A stretch of DNA of 64,000 bases from NCBI RefSeq assembly GCF_018613875.1, contig NZ_JAGGPJ010000002.1, positions 1 through 64,000 on the forward strand. The letters run 5' to 3'. Position 1 is the first letter of the stretch. Every line of letters starts with the position of its first letter. Below, piece by piece: positions 27,393 through 35,337 of this stretch. The position numbers and the translations under genes are program-made. Source of the stretch: Arthrobacter sp. ISL-28 (lineage in GTDB: Bacteria > Actinomycetota > Actinomycetes > Actinomycetales > Micrococcaceae). A model generated the notes under the pieces. That model did not search any database. It was not told where the DNA came from and was given only the letters and a program-made list of their open reading frames with translations.

Positions 27393-28730
27393 ATGATGCA
27401 ATCACCCAGGCTCGCCGGCCAGGGAACGGAGCTGGCCGGGCAGGCCTTCGCCGCCGTCTTCAAGGCGATCAAGGCCGTTCGTCCAGTCCGCCCGATTCAT
27501 CCGAGCGGTCTCGGCCTGGTCGGCGAACTGACGAGGCACGGGATGGAGGACCGGGCCGTCGCCGGGATGCCGGGTGCGCGGAGCGGAATCAGCTGGCTCG
27601 ATACTGCCGGATCTGACCAGGTGCAGGCGCGTTTCTCCCGCTCGGTCGGCCTGCCGGCAGCGCTCCCGGACATCCTCGGCCTCGCCCTGGGCATCGGTTC
27701 CGGTGGTGGTGCCGGTGCCGGAGGCATGGCCGCCAGTTCCGAGATCGGGGCCGATGCCGGTGCCGATGCCGAAGGCACGGCGGGAAGGCAGCGGGCGGAC
27801 ATCCTGTTCGCGTCCACCGGCTGGGGTTTTCCAGCGCGGTTCCTGCTCCTGCCAAAGATCGACGTCGGCGCGGCCAAGTTCACCACGCTCATGCCGTACA
27901 AGGGAGCAGACGGTCCGGTCCTGCTGGGGCTGCGAACGCTGTCGCTGCCGCCCGCTGCCACGGGCCGCGCTGAAACCGGCGGGGACTTCAAGAACGCACT
28001 GGGGACGGGCGAGTGGGTCCTCGCGCTGTCTTTCGCGACTCCCACCCGCCGGTGGATCCACGCCGGAACGCTGAGGTTGAGGGCCGCTCCGGGGCCGGAG
28101 GATCTGCCGACGCGCTTCGACCCGCTCGAACACCCGCTGCCGGGGGCCGGCACGTACCCGTGGACGCGGCGGCTCAGGGAATATTCGTACCGCGTCGCCC
28201 GGGGACCGGCACCAGGAAAGCCTGCGCGGCGGCGGGCCGGCTCGGCTTCCAACCTTCAGCGTTCCGCGCGGCCGACAGAGAGGACATCCATGTCCACCGT
28301 TACGCAGGTCTTCAATTCCCCGGCTCCGGACGTCTGGAAGGTGATTGCCGACGGCTGGCTGTACTCCGGCTGGGTGGTCGGTGCCTCAAGGATCCGCGCC
28401 GTGGACGCGCACTGGCCGGAAGTCGACGCGCGGCTCCATCATTCCGTGGGCGCCTGGCCCCTCGTCGTCGACGATTCCACCAAGGTCGCTGCCGTTGATC
28501 CGGGCAAGTCGCTGGAACTGATCGCACGCGGATGGCCAGTGGGCGAAGCCAAGGTGGTCATCACCCTGGAGGACCTGGGTTCCCGGTGCCGGGTAACAAT
28601 CGCCGAAGACGCTGTCCGCGGCCCTGGATTCGCCGTGCCGAAGGCGTTGAGGGATCCGGCCATCAGCATCCGCAACCGTGAAACGCTGAAGCGGCTTGAG
28701 CTCATGGCCGCAGGCGGGGCAGGCCGCTAG
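27393..28730 (+). CDS. Unrecognised N-terminal domain fused to an SRPBCC (START-like) domain
   Basis: An uninterrupted 445-codon frame with AGGAGGG before ATG 27393. Residues 1-295 form a protein of unknown function with conserved-looking blocks (WLDTAGSDQVQARFSRSVGL, ADILFASTGWGFPARFLLLP, FTTLMPYKGADGPVLLGLRT). The stretch IGSGGGAGAGGMAASSEIG looks like a low-complexity insertion. From codon 300 (ATG 28290) an SRPBCC polyketide-cyclase/START-like domain of 146 residues begins, MSTVTQVFNSPAPDVWKVIA, with its own good ribosome binding site (GAGAGGACATCC). It may therefore yield a fusion, two proteins, or both. Confidence 0.75.
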   Translation: MMQSPRLAGQGTELAGQAFAAVFKAIKAVRPVRPIHPSGLGLVGELTRHGMEDRAVAGMPGARSGISWLDTAGSDQVQARFSRSVGLPAALPDILGLALGIGSGGGAGAGGMAASSEIGADAGADAEGTAGRQRADILFASTGWGFPARFLLLPKIDVGAAKFTTLMPYKGADGPVLLGLRTLSLPPAATGRAETGGDFKNALGTGEWVLALSFATPTRRWIHAGTLRLRAAPGPEDLPTRFDPLEHPLPGAGTYPWTRRLREYSYRVARGPAPGKPARRRAGSASNLQRSARPTERTSMSTVTQVFNSPAPDVWKVIADGWLYSGWVVGASRIRAVDAHWPEVDARLHHSVGAWPLVVDDSTKVAAVDPGKSLELIARGWPVGEAKVVITLEDLGSRCRVTIAEDAVRGPGFAVPKALRDPAISIRNRETLKRLELMAAGGAGR

Positions 28731-28735
28731 ACAAA

Positions 28736-28800
28736 GCAACGCGGGGTCACTTCCCGCCCAATAATCCGTGTGGAGTGGGCGCGGAGTGACCCCGCGTTGC
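28736..28800. terminator. 65-bp palindrome between convergent genes
   Basis: A 25-bp stem with two mismatches. The left arm starts GCAACGCGGGGTCACT at 28736 and the right arm ends AGTGACCCCGCGTTGC at 28800, enclosing a 15-base loop. It begins 5 bases after the fusion gene's stop and ends 26 bases before the fprA stop on the other strand, so it can end transcription both ways. It is a different sequence from the 63-bp element but has a similar design. Confidence 0.75.
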
Positions 28801-28825
28801 GGTGCAGCTGCGGTGGAACCAGGAG

Positions 28826-30292
28826 CTAGACGCTTGCGGCAACCCCATCGCGGGAGATGGAGACCATGTCCTCGCGCGGCACGACCTTGATGCGCTCACG
28901 CTTGACCTCGACGCCGTGCGAACCGCCAGCAGCGGTGGCCTCGGCGCCCAGGGCGAGCTCGTGTGCGTCCAGAGCCAGCCAGCCTTCCCAGCTGGTGTAC
29001 TCCACGCCGCGGCTTTCGAGCAGGTCGATGATGGCGCTGGCGGCCGGTGCCTCGGCAGCCGGCAGGTTCTCGCGGTCTTCCAGCAGGTACGTCACGGTCT
29101 CGAGGGCGTCACCCTTGGTGTGGCCGATCAGGCCGACGGGTCCGCGCTTGATCCAGCCCGTGGCGTAGATGCCCGGAACATGCTCGCCGGATGCATCCAG
29201 TACCCGGCCGCCGGCGTTCGGGATGACGCCCTTCTTGTGGTCGAACTCGATCTCCGGCAGGGCGGAACCGAAGTAGCCGACCGCACGGTACACGGCCTGA
29301 ACCGGGTAGTCGATGTACTCGCCGGTGCCGCGGGCGTTGCCCGTGCCGTCCAGCTCGGTGCGTTCAAACTTAATGCCGCTGACGCGCCCGGGGTTCGCGG
29401 CGTCGTCATAAATCTCCACCGGGCTGTGCAGGAAGTGCAGGTGCAGGCGGCGGGAGGCCTTGAGCTCGGAAACGTCCTCAGGCTGCTCGGCGATCCAGTT
29501 GGTGAGCGTGCCGACCATGGTCTTGATCTGGTTGTTGCTCTGGATCTGGCGGTCCGATTCCTCGTCGAACTCGAAGTCCTCCGGGTACAGGATGATGTCC
29601 ACGTCCTTGGAGTGGGACAGCTCGCGGAGCTCCAGCGGGGTGAACTTCACCTGGGCCGGGCCGCGGCGGCCGAACACATGGACGTCCGTGACGGGCGAGG
29701 ACTTCAGGCCGGCATAGACGTTGTCCGGGATCTCGGAGACGAGCAGGTCGTCAGCGTGCTTGGACAGGACGCGGGCCACGTCCAGCGCCACGTTGCCGTT
29801 GCCGATCACGGCGATTTCCTTGGCCTCCAGCGGCCATTCGCGGGAGACGTCCGGGTGGCCGTCGTACCAGGAGACGAAGTCAGCGCCGCCGAAGGAACCC
29901 TCAAGCTCGATGCCGGGGATGTTCAGGTCTGCGTCCTTGATGGCGCCGGTGGCGAAGATGACGGCGTCGTAATGGGTGCGCAGATCCTCGATGGAGAGGT
30001 CCGTGCCATAGTCCACGTTGCCGAAGAAGCGGATGTCTCCCCGGTCCAGGACCTTGTGCAGGGCGTTGACGATGCCCTTGATGCGCGGGTGGTCCGGAGC
30101 AACGCCGTAGCGGATCAGGCCGTAGGGCGCCGGGTAGCGGTCAAAGAGGTCGATGCTCACGGTCAGCTCGCCGCTCTTGACGGCCTCGCTCTTGGTGAGG
30201 ATGTCCGCAGCGTAGACGCCGGCCGGGCCGGAGCCGATGACGGCCACTCGCAACGGGCGGGCAGCGGTTCCTACGGTGGTGCTGATTGACAC
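28826..30292 (-). CDS. fprA: Ferredoxin/adrenodoxin-type NADP reductase, copy 2
   Basis: A 488-residue FAD enzyme, a close paralogue of the protein at 10257-11690. It has IGSGPAGVYAADIL, GNGNVALDVARVL and GWIKRGPVGLIGHTKGDA. GTG at 30292 is chosen because AAGGAA lies 7 bases upstream and the FAD motif then begins near residue 17. It follows cysG by 101 bases on the same strand, so it may belong to the sulfur regulon and keep ferredoxin reduced for sulfite reductase. A hairpin in the gap could lower or uncouple its expression from cysG. Confidence 0.92.
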   Translation of the reverse strand: MSISTTVGTAARPLRVAVIGSGPAGVYAADILTKSEAVKSGELTVSIDLFDRYPAPYGLIRYGVAPDHPRIKGIVNALHKVLDRGDIRFFGNVDYGTDLSIEDLRTHYDAVIFATGAIKDADLNIPGIELEGSFGGADFVSWYDGHPDVSREWPLEAKEIAVIGNGNVALDVARVLSKHADDLLVSEIPDNVYAGLKSSPVTDVHVFGRRGPAQVKFTPLELRELSHSKDVDIILYPEDFEFDEESDRQIQSNNQIKTMVGTLTNWIAEQPEDVSELKASRRLHLHFLHSPVEIYDDAANPGRVSGIKFERTELDGTGNARGTGEYIDYPVQAVYRAVGYFGSALPEIEFDHKKGVIPNAGGRVLDASGEHVPGIYATGWIKRGPVGLIGHTKGDALETVTYLLEDRENLPAAEAPAASAIIDLLESRGVEYTSWEGWLALDAHELALGAEATAAGGSHGVEVKRERIKVVPREDMVSISRDGVAASV

Positions 30293-30326
30293 GGCTGTGT
30301 TCCTTTTCTTCGGTCCCGCCCAACCA

Positions 30327-30376
30327 GGTAGCAGCAGGCGTCGTTGTGACGGCTCAGAACGGCGTCTGCTGCTACC
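30327..30376 (-). terminator. Hairpin between cysG and fprA
   Basis: GGTAGCAGCAG (30327-30337) pairs with CTGCTGCTACC (30366-30376). The flanks CCCAAC and GTTGGG extend the stem to about 18 bp with a 2-base mismatch. It begins about 18 bases beyond the cysG stop codon and may be a terminator or attenuator before fprA. Confidence 0.55.
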
Positions 30377-30393
30377 CAGTTGGGGCACGGGGG

Positions 30394-31683
30394 CTAGGGG
30401 GTGAGAACGCGGGTGGTGCTTGGCTTGTTGGGGGTGGTGGTGCTGTAGTCAGCGGTCTTGAAATGCGACGGCGCGAAGGGGCTGACGCGGACAACGTCAC
30501 CAATCACGATCACGGCAGGATTCGCGACGCCAGTGGCCTCGGCCTGGTCGGCGATCGTCGCGAGGGTCCCGATGGTCACGCGCTGGTTCGGCAGGTAGCC
30601 GTTTTCAACAATACCAACCGGGGTCTCCGCCGGCAGGCCGGCTTTGCCCAGGGCGGACGCGGATTCGCGCAACTGGCCGACTCCCATGAGCAGGATCACG
30701 GTGTGGTCGGCGCGGGCCGGAACCTCGGAGAGTTCCTCGTGGCCGGTGACCACGCTGAAGCCCTTGGCGAGCCCGCGGTGCGTCACGGGGATGCCGGCGG
30801 CTGCGGGGACGGAGATCGCAGACGTGACACCCGAGACCACCTCGACCTCGACGCCGTGCTGCCGGCAGAATTCAGCTTCCTCGCCGCCACGGCCAAGGAC
30901 GTAGGGGTCCCCGCCCTTGAGGCGCACCACTCGGTGCCCCTGCAGCGCCTCTTCGACGAGAATCCGGTTGATCTCGGCCTGCGGAACGGGGTGGTGTCCG
31001 GGGGTCTTGCCGACTTCGATGACGCGGACGTCGGGGGCGAGTTCGTTGAGGAGTTCGCGCGGGCCGAGGCGGTCTGCCACAACGACGTCGGCCTGACCCA
31101 ACAGCCGGCGGCCGCGGACGGTGATGAGGCCGGTGTCCCCCGGGCCGCCGCCCACGAGGGCAACGGACCCCTGGTGATTGAGCTTGTCGACATCCTTGGG
31201 GATCCGGCGGCGGCGCAGCGGGAGGTCGCCGGTTTCCAGCGCGGTGGCCACGGCGTCACGGAGTGCCATGGCGCGGCGCGGGTCCCCCCCGGCGTTGACG
31301 GCGATCTTGACGTCGTCCACCACGGCGACGGCGGGAGTCCAGGCGGCAGAGGCTTCGTGGTCGGAGGCATTGACGCACCAGATCCGCTGCGTCTCGGCGT
31401 CGGCCGATACCTGGGCGTCCACAGCGGCATCGCCGGTGGCGGTCTGAACGAACCAGACGCCGTCGACGTCGGAAGGAGCGTAAGCGCGCGGCTCCCAGGT
31501 GAGCAGGCCGGGGTCGGCAAGTTCACGGAGCGCGGCGGAGGCAACGGGAGCGACCACGGTGACGCGGGCACCGGCGTCGAGCAGGCCCTTTGCGCGGCGT
31601 GCAGCCACCGGTCCGCCGCCCACCACGAGCACGGGGCGGCCGAGCAGGCGCAGTGCCGTTGGGTAGATGTCCTGAATTGCCAT
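30394..31683 (-). CDS. cysG: Siroheme synthase: precorrin-2 dehydrogenase and uroporphyrinogen-III methyltransferase
   Basis: A 429-residue fusion. Residues about 1-150 are the NAD-binding precorrin-2 dehydrogenase (VLVVGGGPVAARRAKGLLDA). Residues about 165-410 are the SAM-dependent uroporphyrinogen-III C-methyltransferase (VALVGGGPGDTGLITVRG, VVRLKGGDPYVLGRGGEE, TPVGIVENGYLPNQR). It makes sirohydrochlorin for the siroheme of Sir. The ferrochelatase step is probably supplied by the SirB-type gene at 44655-45419, because this protein's N-terminal part resembles the dehydrogenase and is short. Its promoter shares a conserved box with ssuA and sir. Confidence 0.92.
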   Translation of the reverse strand: MAIQDIYPTALRLLGRPVLVVGGGPVAARRAKGLLDAGARVTVVAPVASAALRELADPGLLTWEPRAYAPSDVDGVWFVQTATGDAAVDAQVSADAETQRIWCVNASDHEASAAWTPAVAVVDDVKIAVNAGGDPRRAMALRDAVATALETGDLPLRRRRIPKDVDKLNHQGSVALVGGGPGDTGLITVRGRRLLGQADVVVADRLGPRELLNELAPDVRVIEVGKTPGHHPVPQAEINRILVEEALQGHRVVRLKGGDPYVLGRGGEEAEFCRQHGVEVEVVSGVTSAISVPAAAGIPVTHRGLAKGFSVVTGHEELSEVPARADHTVILLMGVGQLRESASALGKAGLPAETPVGIVENGYLPNQRVTIGTLATIADQAEATGVANPAVIVIGDVVRVSPFAPSHFKTADYSTTTPNKPSTTRVLTP

Positions 31684-31689
31684 GAATCA

Positions 31690-31764
31690 ACGGTAGGGCC
31701 GCGTCACATTCCCCAACAACGGCAACGGAAACACCAGTTCACGCAAGGTAACGCTGCGTCACAT
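31690..31764 (-). promoter_or_regulatory. cysG promoter with shared sulfur box
   Basis: On the coding strand: -10 TACCGT (31690-31695) six bases before the ATG, -35-like TTGTTG (31714-31719) with 18 bases between, GTTTCCG at 31726-31732, and an upstream box at 31739-31764 matching TGACG-N5-T-N3-C-N-T-N2-GTGA. The same parts recur at nearly the same distances before ssuA and sir. The transcript would be leaderless. Confidence 0.65.
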
Positions 31765-31884
31765 AAGTTTCTGCCCAGGTTCAAGCCCGGCGCGTGCATG
31801 CGGGACGAAGAATGTCTGTGACAAGCCCTACAATAACTGCGATCGGGATCTCCGATCAGTCTCAACATGGGGGAAGGGGACTCG

Positions 31885-34083
31885 TTGTCTCTGCACGAAA
31901 ACGTCCGTACTCGGACGTGCCCTGGTCTTGTCGCCAGGTGCATTGCCACAGCCGGCAGCATTGCTTTGCTTGCCGGGTTTTTGATGGCTCCGGCAGCACA
32001 GGCGCTGCCGATGGAAACCGGCACTGTCACGGAGCCCGCGCCAGCTCCGGTTGATCCGCCCGCGGAAGAGCAGCCTCCAGTCGAGGCTACGCCGACGGAA
32101 ACTATACCCACTGAAGTGACGCCAACTGAGGGGGCACCTACGGAGGAGGCACCGGCTGCTGAGGCACCGGCCGAGGAGGCACCGGCTGCTGAGGCACCGG
32201 CCGAGGAGGCGCCTACGGAGGAGGCACCGGCTGCTCCCGAAAACATCGGTCTGCCTGCGGTTGAAGGGGATCCCGTCGTCGGCGGCTCCCTTTCCTCCAC
32301 CGGCGGACAGTGGACCGGAGCCGGCTGGATCAAGTACAGCTGGATCATCGACGGCGTTCCCAGCCAGACTGCCGGTCATGCGATTGGCGAAGCTGATATC
32401 CTGCAGATCCTTCCGGCCATGGCCGGAAAAAGCATTCAACTCACCGTGGTGGCTTCGCCTGACGCACAGACTCCCGGAACCGAAGTTTCAGCCCTTCCGG
32501 TGACGGTGCGCCCGGCAGCCTTCACAGGGGTTGCGTGGAGCAACCTCGTGACGGGCAGGCCGGCCGTGGGCCAGGAACTATCGTTGAGCGCTCCCCAGTG
32601 GGATAACTCCGCCAGCCATGGCACGCTCGCCTACCAGTGGTTTCGCGGAGCCGTTGCCATCCCATCGGCAACAGCCTCCCGCTACACAGTTACCGCCGCC
32701 GATGTTGGACAGAAGCTGTGGGGCAAAGTGACGCTGTCCGCCCCAGGCTTCTCGTCGGTGGAACTGGCCTCCGCCCAGGTCACCGGGGTCATCGCGACCT
32801 TTGTTACCGCACCGGTGCCTACCGTCAGCGGAACGGCCCGCGTGGGCCAACTGCAAACAGCGAATGCAGGAACGTGGGCGCCCTCCGGTGCCGCCCTGTC
32901 CTATCAGTGGTACCGCGGCACGGCTGCCATCACCGGAGCAGTCGGCCGAACCTACACAACCACGGCGGCCGACTACGGGAAGGCCCTCAAAGTGCGGGTC
33001 CGGGCAACCAAGGCCGGCTTCGCGACAGTCGATCGCTACTCGGCCGCACGCACGATCTACGCCGGAACCATCGTGGCCACCAGGTCCCTTCGCGTGACGG
33101 GTGTTCACCGGTACGGACAAACGCTGGGGATCTATCAAGGCTGGACGTCCGGCGTCACCATCAAGTACCAGTGGTATCGCAATGGCGTCGCGATCAGGGG
33201 TGGGACAGGTCCCGCGCTTTATCTCAGCAGCGGCTACATCGGTTCCAGGGTGAATGTGAAAGTCACAGTTTCCAAGGCCGGATACACCACCCGCTCGTCC
33301 ACCACCGCAGCCGTCACCGTGGGCAAAGCACTGATCACACTGAAGACGGCGCCCCGGATCAGCGGTGCGACGTCGCTCGGATCGACCCTGACGGCCAACG
33401 TGGGCACGTATTCGCCGGCTCCGGCCGCGTATGCCTACCAGTGGTACCGCAACGGCGCCGCGATTTCGGGGGCAATTTACCGAACCTACCGTCTCACTGC
33501 GGCGGACAACGGCCGCTCCATGACGGTTCGCGTCTCCGCCAGACTGGCCTACTACGACATACGGGTCACCATGAGCGCGGCGCTGAAGCTGCCGGTCTGG
33601 GCCGTGACAGTGCTTCGCGGTGACGGCATCTACCGGGTTGGAACTCAGATCAAGCCGGGGCTGTATAAGTCCACGGGCGGATCCTTCTGCTACTGGGCAC
33701 GGCTCAGCGGGTTTTCGGGAAACCTTGATGACATTAACGCGAACGACATCGTCACCGGAATCACCTACGTCCAGATCCTTCCTGGTGATGTCGGTTTTGA
33801 GAGCGACGGCTGTGGTGCCTGGACCACGGTCCCATCCACCGGGGCCAGGGCAACACAAATCAGCAAGGATGGCATTTACCGAGTGGGGATCGATATCCTC
33901 CCCGGCACGTATTACGGCACCAGCAGGGGAAGCTCGTGCTACTGGACAACTCTGAGCGGATTTAGTGGAAGCTTCGACGAGATCTACGACAATTACTATG
34001 GTTCCGCAAGGATCATCGTGACCATTCCGTCCTGGGCCAGAGGCTTCGAAGTCAGCGGCTGCGGTACCCTGACGCGCGGCTGA
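31885..34083 (+). CDS. Secreted protein with Ig-like repeats and a duplicated C-terminal module
   Basis: A protein of about 732 residues. TTG 31885 is preferred because AAGGGGA lies just before it; an in-frame ATG at 31867 lacks one. A signal peptide is clear (SIALLAGFLMAPAAQA). An acidic Pro/Ala/Glu/Thr stalk follows, then about five Ig-like repeats of about 90 residues, each with a YQWYRG/YQWYRNG core and a later TAADxG motif. The same repeat occurs in the peroxidase at 90-5225. The last 145 residues are two copies of a module beginning DGIYRVG and containing PG(L/T)Y, CYW, LSGFSG and GCG. No sortase signal is seen. It is probably an envelope or matrix protein; the ligand is unknown. Confidence 0.8.
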   Translation: MSLHENVRTRTCPGLVARCIATAGSIALLAGFLMAPAAQALPMETGTVTEPAPAPVDPPAEEQPPVEATPTETIPTEVTPTEGAPTEEAPAAEAPAEEAPAAEAPAEEAPTEEAPAAPENIGLPAVEGDPVVGGSLSSTGGQWTGAGWIKYSWIIDGVPSQTAGHAIGEADILQILPAMAGKSIQLTVVASPDAQTPGTEVSALPVTVRPAAFTGVAWSNLVTGRPAVGQELSLSAPQWDNSASHGTLAYQWFRGAVAIPSATASRYTVTAADVGQKLWGKVTLSAPGFSSVELASAQVTGVIATFVTAPVPTVSGTARVGQLQTANAGTWAPSGAALSYQWYRGTAAITGAVGRTYTTTAADYGKALKVRVRATKAGFATVDRYSAARTIYAGTIVATRSLRVTGVHRYGQTLGIYQGWTSGVTIKYQWYRNGVAIRGGTGPALYLSSGYIGSRVNVKVTVSKAGYTTRSSTTAAVTVGKALITLKTAPRISGATSLGSTLTANVGTYSPAPAAYAYQWYRNGAAISGAIYRTYRLTAADNGRSMTVRVSARLAYYDIRVTMSAALKLPVWAVTVLRGDGIYRVGTQIKPGLYKSTGGSFCYWARLSGFSGNLDDINANDIVTGITYVQILPGDVGFESDGCGAWTTVPSTGARATQISKDGIYRVGIDILPGTYYGTSRGSSCYWTTLSGFSGSFDEIYDNYYGSARIIVTIPSWARGFEVSGCGTLTRG
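32143..32235 (+). repeat. 30-bp coding repeat in the stalk of the secreted protein
   Basis: Two exact 30-bp units (32143-32172 and 32173-32202) encode EEAPAAEAPA, followed by a diverged partial unit. They form the low-complexity acidic stalk after the signal peptide and are a plausible site of length variation by slippage. Confidence 0.8.
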
Positions 34084-34096
34084 CAAACGGACAGCA

Positions 34097-34131
34097 GAAA
34101 GCCCGACGGCGGTGGTCGCCGTCGGGCTTTC
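34097..34131 (+). terminator. Terminator of the secreted-protein gene (duplicate 1)
   Basis: A perfect 15-bp stem (GAAAGCCCGACGGCG at 34097-34111, complement at 34117-34131) with a 5-base loop, followed by T-rich sequence, 13 bases after the stop codon. A near-identical copy is at 34273-34307. Confidence 0.85.
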
Positions 34132-34159
34132 TTGTTGGCTTTTACTGCGGCTCACGTTC

Positions 34160-34246
34160 CGCCGTCGTGGGGCACATTGGCGGCGATTTCGCCCCGGGAG
34201 AGCCTCATCACCGGCGTGTCCGTGTCGATGTGCCCCAAGTTGGCGG
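34160..34246 (-). repeat. GGGGCAC intergenic element, copy 1
   Basis: Read on the minus strand, this 87-bp segment has GGGGCACATCGACACGGACA near one end and TGTGCCCCACGACGG at the other, so the ends form an inverted repeat GGGGCAC/GTGCCCC. Copies on the plus strand are at 46611-46698 and 47603-47691; the middle of about 30 bases is variable. This copy lies exactly between two duplicate terminators. Confidence 0.7.
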
Positions 34247-34272
34247 CAGGCGCAGGCGCACGGCAGGCAGCA

Positions 34273-34307
34273 GAAAGCCCGACGGCGATGGTCGCCGTCG
34301 GGCTTTC
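34273..34307. terminator. Terminator before the ssu genes (duplicate 2)
   Basis: The same 15-bp stem as at 34097-34131, with one loop base changed. The stem is symmetrical and lies 23 bases beyond the ssuC stop codon, so this copy can end the ssu transcript. Confidence 0.8.
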
Positions 34308-34329
34308 TTGTTGGCTGTGGCGGAGGTGT

Positions 34330-35337
34330 TTAGCGCGTGCTCCCGGCCAGGAGGCCGCGGCGCTGAAGCAGGCGTTTCTCTACCGGGGCGAAAACGAGCA
34401 GTTCGATCAGGATGCCCACAGCGAGGATCAGCAGGATCGCGGACATCACAATGGTCATGTCGGCGAGGTCGCGGCCCTGGTTCAGCATGGAGCCAAGCCC
34501 GAAGCCGATGGTGCCGCCCACGGCGATGATTTCCGCGGCCATGAGGGAGCGCCAGGAAAAAGCCCAGCCCTGTTTGAGCCCGCCGAGGTAACCGGGAAGG
34601 GCCGCAGGGAGGATGATCTGCACGGCCATCTGCAGGCGTGACGCCCCCAAAACCGTGCCGACACTGCGGTACTGCGGCGGGATCTGGTCCACGCCGGAAA
34701 TCAGCCCATTGATGATGGACGGGATGGCGCCCATGAACACCACGAAGTACACGGTTGCGTCGGTGAGGCCGAACCAGATGATCGCGGCCGGCACCCAGGC
34801 CACCGAAGGCAGGACCTGAAGCCCGGAGATCAGCGGACCGAACGCCCGGCGCAGCGGCGCCACCTGGGCCAGCAGCAGGCCGATCGGCGTCGCGATCACC
34901 ACGCTGATCAGGAAGCCCATGAGTCCGCGCTGCAGCGAGGTCCACACAGCCTCCTGCAGCGACCCCTCGGCCCACAGCGTGCCGAACTGGCCCAGCACGT
35001 CCATCGGGCCGGGCACCTGGTCGCGGCGCTTGAAGCCGAGCGAGACGTAGAACTGCCAGACGAGAATGAGTACCACGAGCGCCGCCACCGGCAGCAGAAT
35101 GCGGCTCCAGTCGATCCCCGGCTTGCGGACGGCATCGGACTGCAGGGAGTCCAGCCCCGATTCGAGTTCGCGCAGGTCAGCCGAGCCGGTGGAGGAACGG
35201 GTCAGGGCCGCGTGGACTTTCCGGTTTTCCGAGGGGGTTGAGCTTGTTGCCTCGTCGGTTTCAGCAGACTCGACAGGCTCGACCAGCGGGGCCTCGACCT
35301 TGGGCGTCTCCGCCACGGGAGATGAATTACTTGGCAT
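34330..35337 (-). CDS. ssuC: Aliphatic sulfonate-type ABC transporter permease
   Basis: A 335-residue inner-membrane permease of the SsuC/TauC/NrtB family. About 85 non-conserved residues come first, then six membrane helices (LPVAALVVLILVWQFYVSLG onward) and the EAA-type loop GASRLQMAVQIILPAALPGYL that contacts the ATPase. It overlaps the end of ssuB by 11 bases, indicating coupled translation. The N-terminal extension includes PLVEPVESAETDE, encoded by a sequence resembling dispersed actinobacterial REP sequences. Family members import sulfonates, taurine or nitrate; the sulfur-type promoter before ssuA favours sulfonates. Confidence 0.88.
   Translation of the reverse strand: MPSNSSPVAETPKVEAPLVEPVESAETDEATSSTPSENRKVHAALTRSSTGSADLRELESGLDSLQSDAVRKPGIDWSRILLPVAALVVLILVWQFYVSLGFKRRDQVPGPMDVLGQFGTLWAEGSLQEAVWTSLQRGLMGFLISVVIATPIGLLLAQVAPLRRAFGPLISGLQVLPSVAWVPAAIIWFGLTDATVYFVVFMGAIPSIINGLISGVDQIPPQYRSVGTVLGASRLQMAVQIILPAALPGYLGGLKQGWAFSWRSLMAAEIIAVGGTIGFGLGSMLNQGRDLADMTIVMSAILLILAVGILIELLVFAPVEKRLLQRRGLLAGSTR

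Noticed and set aside
31867..31869. ATG 31867 as start of the secreted Ig-repeat protein
   Set aside because: No ribosome binding site precedes it, while TTG 31885 has AAGGGGA just upstream and still leaves a normal signal peptide.
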